NCBI RefSeq assembly: GCF_025857195.1
Contig: NZ_CP109790.1
Span: 1-64,000, forward strand
Source of the DNA: Leisingera thetidis
GTDB lineage: Bacteria > Pseudomonadota > Alphaproteobacteria > Rhodobacterales > Rhodobacteraceae
Length of the DNA: 64,000 nt
Reading direction: 5' to 3'
Shown here piece after piece: positions 8,104-15,776 of the stretch. The position numbers and the translations under genes are program-made. The notes under the pieces are model-generated. The model worked only from the letters and a program-made list of their open reading frames with translations, did no database searches and was not told the DNA's origin. Numbering within the stretch: the first letter of the stretch is position 1; each line of letters opens with the position of its first letter.

Positions 8104-8510
8104 GGCGCTGCCTCCAGCCGCAGCACGCGCAGGCGGGTGACGCCGGCCAGGGCGGCGGTGTCCATCACCGTGATCAGCGCCTGGGTCCGGGCGGCGCCGG
8201 AGGGCAGGATGACGACCTGGGTCAGCGGTTCCTCAGCCATCGCGGCGGCGAGGGCCGCGCGCAGGGTGTCACCCTCCAGCGCGGTGCCGCGCAGCACCGG
8301 CACGCCGTCAGCACCGAGGCGGATCATCAGGGTGCCGGCCGGGATTTGGGGGCTGCCGGCAGCGCCTTCGGAGGGTTTCACCGCCGGGATCATGTCGAGG
8401 TTCAGATAGGTGGAGGTCACCATGAAGAACACCAGCAGGATCAGCATGACGTCGATCATCGGCACCAGCGAAATCAGGGCGCGGGGACGGGCGGTCCGGT
8501 TGATCTGCAT
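8100..8510 (-). CDS. ExbD/TolR-family protein (first copy)
   Basis: Protein of 136 aa with a single N-terminal membrane helix bearing the family aspartate (LVPMIDVMLILLVFFMV) and a periplasmic domain ending with the arginine-rich LAGVTRLRVLRLEAAP. It lies 16 bp after the ExbB-like gene and overlaps the second ExbD gene by 4 bp. Paired ExbD paralogues next to one ExbB are common in Tol/Exb-type motors with dedicated clients, here probably the TonB-like DUF4384 protein. Confidence 0.87.
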   Translation of the reverse strand: MQINRTARPRALISLVPMIDVMLILLVFFMVTSTYLNLDMIPAVKPSEGAAGSPQIPAGTLMIRLGADGVPVLRGTALEGDTLRAALAAAMAEEPLTQVVILPSGAARTQALITVMDTAALAGVTRLRVLRLEAAP

Positions 8511-8526
8511 GGCGGTATCCCTCGTG

Positions 8527-9144
8527 TCAGCGCGACCCGTCTATCAGCAGCAGGCGGCCGGCGGCGCTTTCGATGGCCTGGGCGGCGGCGTCGATGCGGG
8601 CGGCGAACAGCCCGGCGGCAACGGCGGCGGGGATCGCCACCAGGAGGCCCGCGGCGGTGGTCAAGAGCGCCTGCCAGATGCCGCCCGCCAGCACCGAGGC
8701 ATTGGCCGCCCCCTGCGCCAGTTCCAGCTCCTGAAAGGACTGGATCATGCCCAGCACGGTGCCAAGCAGGCCCAGCAGCGGCGAGACCATGGCAATCAGC
8801 TCCAGCAGGCGGATCAGGCCGTTCATCCGGCTGACTTCCTCGTTGCCGCGGCGGGTGAGCTCGTCCTGCAGCAGTGGCCCGCGCAGGCCCTCCTGCAGTG
8901 CCTGCATGGCGTAAGCCATCACCCGGTCGGCGGGGGATCTGCCGTCCGCGAGACTGTCCTGCGCCTGTTTGCGGTCGCCCGCCTTCCACAGCTCCAGGGC
9001 CTGTTCGCGGGCGTCGCCGCCGGCGCGCACCGGCCAGAGCTGGATCAGCTTCACCGCGATCACCGTCAGCGACAGCAATGACATCAGCGCCAGAAGCGCA
9101 ATCACCGGGCCGCCGGTGCCGAGCATGTCCCAGGTGCCGCTCAT
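8527..9144 (-). CDS. ExbB/TolQ/MotA-family proton channel
   Basis: Protein of 205 aa with three hydrophobic segments: near the N-terminus (GGPVIALLALMSLLSLTVIA), at ~113-135 (IAMVSPLLGLLGTVLGMIQSF, the family signature) and at ~150-180 (IWQALLTTAAGLLVAIPAAVAA). This is the ExbB/TolQ topology. It precedes the two ExbD genes in one operon and follows the small secreted protein gene by only 2 bp. Expected to form the proton-conducting stator with ExbD. Confidence 0.88.
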   Translation of the reverse strand: MSGTWDMLGTGGPVIALLALMSLLSLTVIAVKLIQLWPVRAGGDAREQALELWKAGDRKQAQDSLADGRSPADRVMAYAMQALQEGLRGPLLQDELTRRGNEEVSRMNGLIRLLELIAMVSPLLGLLGTVLGMIQSFQELELAQGAANASVLAGGIWQALLTTAAGLLVAIPAAVAAGLFAARIDAAAQAIESAAGRLLLIDGSR

Positions 9145-9147
9145 GGC

Positions 9148-9570
9148 TTATTTCACCAGCGGCGCGGCAGCGCGGGAGCCAAGCTCGAGGATCGGGAAAC
9201 AGTCCGTCTGCTCCTCGTTCTGGGGCTGGCAGGAGGTGATGTCATGCAGCAGGATCTCGGAGATGTTGCTGCAGGCGATTTCCGGAATCTCGAAGAGTTT
9301 CAGGGTGGTGCGCTGGACGGGGAGGGGGGCGGCGTCGATCGACAGCAGCCGGTCGATCACCCCCTGGCCGTCGAGGATGGCGAGCGACATCTCGAAGCCT
9401 TCGAAGCTTTTGCCGGTCTGGTTGCGGAACAGGAAGAAGGCGCGGCAGCCGCCGCCCTCGATCTCCTCGGTCTTGTTCAGCTCGACCCCGAGCGGGCCGG
9501 TTTCAGCCGCGGCGGCCAGCGGCAGGCAGATCAGGGCAAGGGCAGATAGCAGGCGGTTCAGGGGCATCAC
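9148..9570 (-). CDS. Small exported four-cysteine protein, unknown function
   Basis: Protein of 140 aa with a clear signal peptide (LLSALALICLPLAAAAE). The mature part contains four cysteines (in GGCRAFF, IACSN, TSCQPQ and TDCFP), consistent with two disulphides in the periplasm. The body, with FFLFRNQTGKSFEGFEMSLAI, looks like an immunoglobulin-like beta fold, but I do not recognise a named family. It is the gene directly before exbB (2-bp gap), so it probably works with the motor operon. Confidence 0.7.
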   Translation of the reverse strand: MMPLNRLLSALALICLPLAAAAETGPLGVELNKTEEIEGGGCRAFFLFRNQTGKSFEGFEMSLAILDGQGVIDRLLSIDAAPLPVQRTTLKLFEIPEIACSNISEILLHDITSCQPQNEEQTDCFPILELGSRAAAPLVK

Positions 9571-9628
9571 TGTCTCCGGGTTCCGGTGATCGTTGGCCAG
9601 CCCGCGGCGCGCGGATTGGACCTTGGGG

Positions 9629-10477
9629 TCAGACCAGTGCGGTCAGGGCTTTTTCGATCCGGTCCATCGCGTCGCGGGCGGAGTCGAGGTCGCGGCGTTT
9701 CAGGTGGCGGGCGGCGACATGCAGGGCGCGGCCCAGCCGGTCGCGGACCTTGCCCGGGGCGCGGGCGACATTGGCCTGCAGCGACTGGGCGCGCTTGACC
9801 TGGGCGCCGAGGGAGCGCTGGTCCATCTCGCGCTGGCCGCGTTTCATCGACGCGGCCTCGTCCTCGCGGTCCTTGCCGATGCGGGCGACGGCGCGTTCGA
9901 TCACCACGATCATCGTCTCGGCCTCCTGCAGGCGGCCGTCGTTGATCAGGCTGACGGATTTGGCCAGGGCGCGCTTGAGCTTCAGCTCCAGCGGGCCGGG
10001 CGCCTGGCCGATCCGCGGCTGGATCCGCTTGAGCCGGCGCTTGAGCGGGGCGATGGCTTGCGCGTCGATGCCGGCGGCGGAGATGTCGGCGGCGTCCTCC
10101 TCGGTCACCTGGCCTTCTGCTTTTTCCGGCTTGAGGCTGTCGAGCAGATTGCCGCCGTCGTCGTAGAACAGCACGTTGATCTTGAGGTTGGCGCGCTTGA
10201 GGAATTTCTTCAGCTCGGCGACCATGCGCTGCGGCGCGCTTTCGCAAATCAACTCCATTTCGCCGGAGCGCACCACATAGGTGCCCCAGGCCATCGGAGG
10301 GCCGCCGCCGTCTTTTTTCATCGGATTGCGCAGGGTTTCCGGTTTCTTGCCCGGCTGAATCATCAGGAGGGGGTCATTGCTCTGATCCAGGCAGAAGGCG
10401 AAACTCATCCGTTTCTTGGCGCCTTCGCGGGCCATCGCTTTGACTTCCTTGCCTGAAATGCGCTCAATACTCATCAT
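9629..10477 (-). CDS. Charged cytoplasmic protein, unknown function
   Basis: Protein of 282 aa from the tandem ATGATG at 10477 (the frame extends upstream to 10534 but has no better start). The N-terminal ~115 residues form a compact alpha/beta region (MSFAFCLDQSNDPLLMIQPG, WGTYVVRSGEMELI). The rest is lysine/arginine-rich and probably helical (LELKLKRALAKS, then LKRRDLDSARDAMDRIEKAL). No signal peptide or membrane segment is visible. It is the first gene of the minus-strand accessory operon and is divergent from tssA, so it is probably co-regulated with the T6SS. I do not recognise the family. Confidence 0.7.
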   Translation of the reverse strand: MMSIERISGKEVKAMAREGAKKRMSFAFCLDQSNDPLLMIQPGKKPETLRNPMKKDGGGPPMAWGTYVVRSGEMELICESAPQRMVAELKKFLKRANLKINVLFYDDGGNLLDSLKPEKAEGQVTEEDAADISAAGIDAQAIAPLKRRLKRIQPRIGQAPGPLELKLKRALAKSVSLINDGRLQEAETMIVVIERAVARIGKDREDEAASMKRGQREMDQRSLGAQVKRAQSLQANVARAPGKVRDRLGRALHVAARHLKRRDLDSARDAMDRIEKALTALV

Positions 10478-10658
10478 TCGTCCGCCGCAAAAAGGTATGA
10501 AAACATTTGACTTTAGGATGCCGATAAGGCTCACTTGGGGTCAAGTTTTAGTTTGAGATTAGGGCATCCTTAACCGCCAGTTCTGAAAAGGGTGGGGGGC
10601 TGCCTGCTGTTACGTTAGCAGAGGCCGCAAACCGGAAGAAGAAGCGGGGGGCAATTAG
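10478..10658. promoter_or_regulatory. Divergent T6SS promoter region
   Basis: The 181-bp gap between the accessory operon (minus) and tssA (plus) is noticeably AT-richer than its surroundings. It carries an inverted repeat, AGGATGCC (10516-10523) and GGCATCCT (10564-10571), with extended arms TTAGGATGCC and GGGCATCCTTAA about 40 bp apart, as expected for two operator half-sites serving divergent promoters. TTGACT at 10508-10513 could be a -35 element, but no matching -10 stands out. The 12-mer GGATGCCGATAA here (10517-10528) recurs upstream of the che operon. Confidence 0.5.
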
Positions 10659-11723
10659 ATGGATCCGGCAGTATTACTGCAATCCAAAGGGGACGACGCA
10701 CCCAGCGGCGAAAACCTCGAATACGATCCAGCCTTCACGGATATGGAGCTGGCGGCCCAGCCCGGTGAAGAATCGGTGGTGGGCAACGAGACGATCGAGG
10801 CGACGGATCCCGATTACCGCGAAGTTCAGAAAAAAGCCCTGGAGGTGCTGGAGCGCAGCCACGACCTGCGCGCGGCGGTGTTTCTGGGCGATGCGCTGCT
10901 GCACACCGAGGGGCTGACCGGCTTTGCCGCCGCCACCACCTATATCCGCGGCTGCCTGGAAGAGTTCTGGGAGAGCTGCCATCCGGAGCTGGATGAGGAC
11001 GATGGCGATCCCACCATGCGGATCAACGCCATTCAGGATCTGTGCGGCCAGCCGGACGGGATGGCGGGGGCGTCGCCGCTGTACCGCTCGCTGCGCCGGG
11101 CGCCGCTGGCCGAGAGCCGCGGCTTCGGCCGGTTCTGCCTGCGCGATATCGAGATTGCCGAAGGGGTGATGACCGCGCCCGAAAGCATGGAGCATATCCC
11201 CGATACCGCCACCATCGGCGCCGCCTTTCAGGACAGCGACGCAGAAATCGTGACCGCGCGTCTTGCAGCGATCGAGACGGCGGAGGAGAATGTCCGGGCG
11301 ATCTCGGCGGTGTTCGATGAGCAGACGCCGGGGCAGGGGCCGGACCTGAGCGCGCTGATCAAGCTGTTGCAGCAGATCGCCAAACGGATGCGCGACTATG
11401 GCAACATGGGCGCGAAGGACGACGCCGGAGACGCGGATGCCGCAGCGGACGCCGCGGCCGATGAAACCGGAGCGGACGCGCCGCCGGCGGGCGGGGCTGC
11501 GGCGGCGGCGGGGGTGATCAATTCGCCTGCGGATGTGTCCAACGCGCTGGACCGCATCATTGCCTATTACCGGCGGCGGGAGCCGTCGAGCCCGCTGCCG
11601 ATCCTGCTGGCGCGGGCAAAGCGGCTGGTGGGGGCCGACTTCCTCACCATCATGAACGACATGGCGCCGCAGGGGGTGGACAACGTCAACCTCATCGGCG
11701 GCATCGAAGACGATGACGACTGA
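10659..11723 (+). CDS. tssA: T6SS protein TssA (ImpA family)
   Basis: Protein of 354 aa with the ImpA N-terminal domain, beginning MDPAVLLQSKGDDAPSGENLEYDPAF and containing DPDYREVQKKALEVLERSHDLR, which is diagnostic for TssA. A low-complexity Asp/Ala linker (~255-285) precedes the C-terminal motif YYRRREPSSPLPILLARAKRL, which is also typical. TssA caps the growing sheath/tube and primes baseplate assembly in the cytoplasm. It is the first gene of the long plus-strand tss operon, with 70 bp to tssB. GC-rich with a weak ribosome site (GGGGGG upstream of ATTAGATG). Confidence 0.93.
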   Translation: MDPAVLLQSKGDDAPSGENLEYDPAFTDMELAAQPGEESVVGNETIEATDPDYREVQKKALEVLERSHDLRAAVFLGDALLHTEGLTGFAAATTYIRGCLEEFWESCHPELDEDDGDPTMRINAIQDLCGQPDGMAGASPLYRSLRRAPLAESRGFGRFCLRDIEIAEGVMTAPESMEHIPDTATIGAAFQDSDAEIVTARLAAIETAEENVRAISAVFDEQTPGQGPDLSALIKLLQQIAKRMRDYGNMGAKDDAGDADAAADAAADETGADAPPAGGAAAAAGVINSPADVSNALDRIIAYYRRREPSSPLPILLARAKRLVGADFLTIMNDMAPQGVDNVNLIGGIEDDDD

Positions 11724-11793
11724 CGGACACGGAGTTTGCCGCGGCGGAACCTGCTGCGGCAGCCGTGAAAGCAAGACGAGTAAGGAGACCTAG

Positions 11794-12309
11794 ATGGCCG
11801 GAAGTTCACAGAAATTCATTGCCCGCAACCGGGCACCAAGGGTCCAGATCGAATATGACGTGGAGTTGTATGGCGCCGAGAAGAAGGTGCAGCTGCCCTT
11901 CGTGATGGGCGTGATGAGCGACCTGGTGGGCAAATCCGAAGTGGAGCAGCCCGCGGTGGCGGACCGCAAGTTCCTGGAAATCGACGTGGACAACTTCGAT
12001 GACCGGATGAAATCGATGGCGCCGCGCGCCGCCTTCACGGTGCCCAACACGCTGACCGGCGAGGGCAACCTGGCGGTCGACATCACCTTCGAGAGCATGG
12101 ATGATTTCAAGCCCGCCGCGATTGCCGCCAAGGTCGAGCCGCTGCGCGAGCTGCTGGAAGCCCGCACCCAGCTGTCGAACCTGATGACCTACATGGACGG
12201 CAAGACCGGCGCCGAGGATCTGATCTCGAAGATCATCCAGGACCCGAGCCTGCTGAAGACCCTGGCAGCGCAGCCCAAGCCCGGCGGCGACGCCGAGAGC
12301 AAAGAATAA
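11794..12309 (+). CDS. tssB: T6SS contractile sheath small subunit TssB
   Basis: VipA-type sheath protein of 171 aa with a strong AAGGAG ribosome site. The family hallmarks are present: RVQIEYDVELYGAEKKVQLPFVMG, VADRKFLEIDVDNFDDRM and the LLEARTQLSNL segment. It pairs with TssC to form the contractile sheath. Its first ~150 residues are about 84% identical (my by-eye alignment) to the N-terminus of the giant protein encoded at 23597, so one copy probably arose from the other by duplication. Confidence 0.96.
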   Translation: MAGSSQKFIARNRAPRVQIEYDVELYGAEKKVQLPFVMGVMSDLVGKSEVEQPAVADRKFLEIDVDNFDDRMKSMAPRAAFTVPNTLTGEGNLAVDITFESMDDFKPAAIAAKVEPLRELLEARTQLSNLMTYMDGKTGAEDLISKIIQDPSLLKTLAAQPKPGGDAESKE

Positions 12310-12324
12310 TAGGGGAGGACAAAG

Positions 12325-13821
12325 ATGGCTGAAGAAGAACTCCAGGCGGAAGCCGCTGCCGGTGAAGCCGCCTTTGGCTCTGCCGAATTCGCAAGCCTGC
12401 TGCAGAAGGAATTCCGCCCCAAGTCGGACCAGGCCAAGACCGCCGTCGAAAGCGCGGTCAAGACCCTGGCCGAGCAGGCGCTGGCAAACACCGCGCTGAT
12501 TTCCGACGACGCGCTGCGCTCGATCGAGAGCATCGTGTCGGCAATCGACGCCAAGCTGACCGAGCAGGTCAACCTGATCCTGCACAACGAGGATTTCCAG
12601 CAGCTGGAAAGCGCCTGGCGCGGCCTGCATTATCTGGTCAACAACACCGAGACCGATGAGCAGCTGAAAATCCGGGTGATGCCGATCACCAAGAAGGAGA
12701 TGTCGAAGACCCTGAAGAAATTCAAGGGCACGGCCTGGGACCAGTCGCCGATCTTCAAGAAGATCTACACCGAGGAATTCAGCCAGCTGGGCGGCGAGCC
12801 CTATGGCTCTTTGGTGGCGGACTACCATTTCGACCACTCGCCGCCGGACATCGAGCTGTTGGGCGAGATGTCCAAGATCGCCGCGGCCGCGCATGCGCCG
12901 CTGATCACCGGCGCCAAGCCGACCCTGTTCCAGATGGACAGCTGGTCGGAACTGTCGAACCCGCGCGATCTGACCAAGATCTTCCAGACCCCGGAATATG
13001 CCGCCTGGCGCTCTTTGCGCGACAGCGAGGATGCCAAATACGTGGGTCTCGCGATGCCGCGCTTCCTGGGCCGTCTGCCCTATGGCTCCAAGACCGATCC
13101 GGTCGACGAGTTTGCCTTTGAGGAAGACACCGCAGGCGCCACCAGCGACAAATACGGCTGGGTCAACGCGGCCTATGGCATGGCGGTGAACATCACCCGG
13201 TCGTTCAAGATGTACGGCTGGTGCTCGCGCATCCGCGGGGTGGAAAGCGGCGGCACGCTGGAAAACCTGCCCAGCCACACTTTCCCGACCACCGATGGCG
13301 GCGTCGATCAGAAATGCCCGACCGAAATTGCCATCGACGACCGGCGCGAGGCGGAACTGGCGAAGAACGGCATGATGCCGCTCTTGCACCGCAAGAACAC
13401 CGATGTGGCCACCTTCATGGGGGCGCAGTCGCTGCACAAGCCGGCCGAATATGACGATCCGGACGCCACCGCCAACGCCAACCTGGGCGCGCGGCTGCCG
13501 TATCTGTTCGCCACATGCCGGTTCGCGCACTATCTGAAGTGCATGGTGCGGGACAAGGTCGGCTCGTTCAAAAGCCGTCAGGACATGGAGTCCTGGCTGC
13601 AGGACTGGATCAACAACTATGTTGATTTCAACGCAGATATCTCTTCGGAGAACGAGAAGGCGCGCAAGCCTCTGGCCGCAGCCGAAGTGGTTGTGGAAGA
13701 GGTCGAGGGCAACCCGGGGTATTACACCTCAAAATTCTTCCTGCGCCCGCATTACCAGCTTGAGGGGCTTTCTGTCTCGTTGCGGCTGGTATCCAAACTG
13801 CCCTCGGAAAAGGGAGGCTGA
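12325..13821 (+). CDS. tssC: T6SS contractile sheath large subunit TssC
   Basis: VipB-type sheath protein of 498 aa, the usual length. Markers include the FQQLESAWRGLHYLVNNTETD segment, FGLA/MPR-like LAMPRFLGRLPYGSKTDPVDEF and the C-terminal YTSKFFLRPHYQLEGLSVSLRLV. It assembles with TssB into the sheath that contracts around the Hcp tube and is recycled by ClpV. The start is 15 bp after tssB, with GGGGAGGA as ribosome site. This complete protein is the reference for the truncated TssC-like domain in the fusion at 23597. Confidence 0.97.
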   Translation: MAEEELQAEAAAGEAAFGSAEFASLLQKEFRPKSDQAKTAVESAVKTLAEQALANTALISDDALRSIESIVSAIDAKLTEQVNLILHNEDFQQLESAWRGLHYLVNNTETDEQLKIRVMPITKKEMSKTLKKFKGTAWDQSPIFKKIYTEEFSQLGGEPYGSLVADYHFDHSPPDIELLGEMSKIAAAAHAPLITGAKPTLFQMDSWSELSNPRDLTKIFQTPEYAAWRSLRDSEDAKYVGLAMPRFLGRLPYGSKTDPVDEFAFEEDTAGATSDKYGWVNAAYGMAVNITRSFKMYGWCSRIRGVESGGTLENLPSHTFPTTDGGVDQKCPTEIAIDDRREAELAKNGMMPLLHRKNTDVATFMGAQSLHKPAEYDDPDATANANLGARLPYLFATCRFAHYLKCMVRDKVGSFKSRQDMESWLQDWINNYVDFNADISSENEKARKPLAAAEVVVEEVEGNPGYYTSKFFLRPHYQLEGLSVSLRLVSKLPSEKGG

Positions 13822-13888
13822 TTACCCACTCCCCAGCCTCAGACACTCATAGTGCAGTAGAGTTCTTAAATTTTGAAAGGATAGAAAA

Positions 13889-14389
13889 ATGGCTGCAAAT
13901 ATGTTCGTACAGATCTCGGATATCGAAGGCGATGCCACCGAGGAACAGCACAAGAAATGGATCGTCATCCAGTCCGCCAGCTGGAATGTCGAGCGCGCGG
14001 TCGAGATGACCGACCTGGGCTCGACCCAGCGGATGCACGCAAACTCGAACTTCGGCAAGATCGAGCTGACCTCGCAGATGGGCAAAGCGTCGAACGACCT
14101 GGCGCTGTCGGTTGCCAACGGCACCGTGCGTCCGGAAATCATCATGCACTGGTGCCGCTCGGGCGACAGCGCCAGCCAGGGCCTGCTGGTCTATTCGGTC
14201 TGGAAGATGAAGGACGTGGTTGTCGACAGCTACTCGATCTCTGCCAGCGAAGACGGCATTCCGGAAGAAACCTGGTCGCTGGCCTATGCTGCATTGGAAC
14301 ATGAGTACAAGTCGACCAACCAGAAGACCGGCAAGCTGACCACCGAAGGCACCTTCAAGTGGAACGTGCAGACCGGCAAGGTCGAGTAA
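13889..14389 (+). CDS. hcp: T6SS tube protein Hcp (TssD)
   Basis: Hcp-family tube subunit of 166 aa. It shows the family pattern FVQISDIEGDATEEQHKKWI, a basic/aromatic middle (IIMHWCRSGDSASQGLLVYSVWKMKDV) and a C-terminal SLAYAALEHEY strand. It stacks as hexamer rings to make the inner tube and carries effectors. A good AAAGGA ribosome site precedes it, and a strong intrinsic terminator 11 bp downstream suggests that hcp is the most highly transcribed tss gene, with read-through feeding tagJ and later genes. Confidence 0.95.
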   Translation: MAANMFVQISDIEGDATEEQHKKWIVIQSASWNVERAVEMTDLGSTQRMHANSNFGKIELTSQMGKASNDLALSVANGTVRPEIIMHWCRSGDSASQGLLVYSVWKMKDVVVDSYSISASEDGIPEETWSLAYAALEHEYKSTNQKTGKLTTEGTFKWNVQTGKVE

Positions 14390-14400
14390 CACTTTTGGCC

Positions 14401-14436
14401 GGCCCCGGGTGTATTTGCGCCCGGGGCCCGTTTTTT
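14401..14436 (+). terminator. Intrinsic terminator/attenuator after hcp
   Basis: Stem GGCCCCGGG / CCCGGGGCC (14401-14409 and 14420-14428) with a 10-nt loop, followed by CG and six T. It lies inside the tss operon, so it should be partial (attenuating) or followed by another promoter before tagJ. Confidence 0.88.
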
Positions 14437-14481
14437 CTGAAGCATTTCCAGCCGTCCATCCTTGTTCCGGAGTAGAGCCCC

Positions 14482-15285
14482 ATGACACCTGAAGAGCATC
14501 TGAAAGCCGGTGATCCCAGGGCGGCGCTGGAGGCGCTGCAGGAGAAAATCAGGGCCGACGCGAGCAATGCCAAGCTGCGGGTGTTCCTGTTCCAGCTCTT
14601 GTGCGTGCTGGGGGACTGGAACCGGGCGGTGGCCCAGCTGAAGGCGGCGGCGGGACTGGATGACGGCGCCACGGTGATGGCACAGGCCTACCGCGAGGCG
14701 ATCATCTGCGAGGTCTACCGCGACAAGGTGTTTGCCGGGGAGAAATCGCCGCTGATCCTGGGCGAGCCGGAGGAATGGCTGGCGCATCTGATCGAGGCGC
14801 AGAAACTGCTGGCGCAGGGCAACCCCAAGGAAGCCGCGGAACTGCGCAACCGCGCCTTTGATGCGGCCCCCGCCAGCCCGGGCGAGGTCAACGGCAAGCG
14901 GTTCGAGTGGATCGCAGATGCCGACATGCGGCTGGGCCCGGTGCTGGAGACGGTGGTCAACGGCAAATACTACTGGCTGCCGTTTGCGCAGATCGTCTCG
15001 TTTGAAGCCGAAGAACCGAGCGATTTGCGCGATGCGGTCTGGACGGCCGGCACGCTGACGCTGGCGGGCGGCGGCGCGGTGGCGGCGATGATCCCGACCC
15101 GCTATCCCGGCTCGGAGAAGGCCGACGGGCTGTCGATGCTGGCGCGCGCCACCGTGTGGCAGGACGCCGGCGGCGAAACCTATACCGGTCTGGGCCAGCG
15201 GCTGCTGACGATCGGCGAAGAGGACATTGCCATCATGGATGTGCGCTCGCTCCGTATGGATGGGCATGAAATAGAGAATGGCTGA
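14482..15285 (+). CDS. tagJ: ImpE/TagJ-family T6SS accessory protein
   Basis: Protein of 267 aa of the ImpE (TagJ) family. The N-terminal TPR-like region (EEHLKAGDPRAALEALQEKI, LRVFLFQLLCVLGDWNRAVAQL) and the ending ARATVWQDAGGETYTGLGQRLL are characteristic. In other systems TagJ binds TssB and modulates ClpV recruitment. It begins downstream of the hcp terminator and overlaps tssE by 8 bp. The ImpE-like gene order hcp-tagJ-tssE is typical of rhizobial and roseobacter imp loci. Confidence 0.9.
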   Translation: MTPEEHLKAGDPRAALEALQEKIRADASNAKLRVFLFQLLCVLGDWNRAVAQLKAAAGLDDGATVMAQAYREAIICEVYRDKVFAGEKSPLILGEPEEWLAHLIEAQKLLAQGNPKEAAELRNRAFDAAPASPGEVNGKRFEWIADADMRLGPVLETVVNGKYYWLPFAQIVSFEAEEPSDLRDAVWTAGTLTLAGGGAVAAMIPTRYPGSEKADGLSMLARATVWQDAGGETYTGLGQRLLTIGEEDIAIMDVRSLRMDGHEIENG

Positions 15286-15775
15286 CAAGACACTGGCCGA
15301 GCGCCTGCAGCCGTCGCTGCTGGACCGGCTGACCGACAATGCACCTGGCGATCTGAAGGAAACCCGCGAGAGCCGGGTGATCGACCTTGCGCGGCTGCGC
15401 GAAATCATCCAGCGCGATCTGTCCTGGCTGCTGAACACCCAGAATGTGGAAAGCCATTTCGATGCGGAGAGATATCCCTCGGTGTCGGCTTCGGTGCTGA
15501 ATTACGGGTTGGTGGAAGTGGCGGGCGAGGCCTCGACCAGTGAGAAGGCGGAGTCGATCCGCCGCTCGATCAAGCAGGCGATTGCAGCTTATGAGCCGCG
15601 GATCATCGAAGGATCGGTGGATGTGCGGCTGCAGGATGGCACCGACGCCACCGAGATGACCGTGGGGCTGGAGATCCGCGCCGACATGTGGGCGCAGCCG
15701 ATGCCGCTGGAGCTGTATTTGCGCAGCAAGGTCGATCTGACCACCGGCGAAGTGGAAATGGAAAGGGCGCAGTGA
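15278..15775 (+). CDS. tssE: T6SS baseplate protein TssE (gp25-like)
   Basis: Protein of 165 aa related to phage T4 gp25. The conserved block ESRVIDLARLREIIQRDLSWLLNT and the VLNYGL motif near residue 75 are present, and the EPRII strand follows. It is a baseplate wedge component that nucleates sheath polymerisation. It overlaps tagJ by 8 bp and is followed directly by tssF, fitting a tightly coupled baseplate block E-F-G. Confidence 0.93.
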   Translation: MADKTLAERLQPSLLDRLTDNAPGDLKETRESRVIDLARLREIIQRDLSWLLNTQNVESHFDAERYPSVSASVLNYGLVEVAGEASTSEKAESIRRSIKQAIAAYEPRIIEGSVDVRLQDGTDATEMTVGLEIRADMWAQPMPLELYLRSKVDLTTGEVEMERAQ

Positions 15776-15776
15776 G

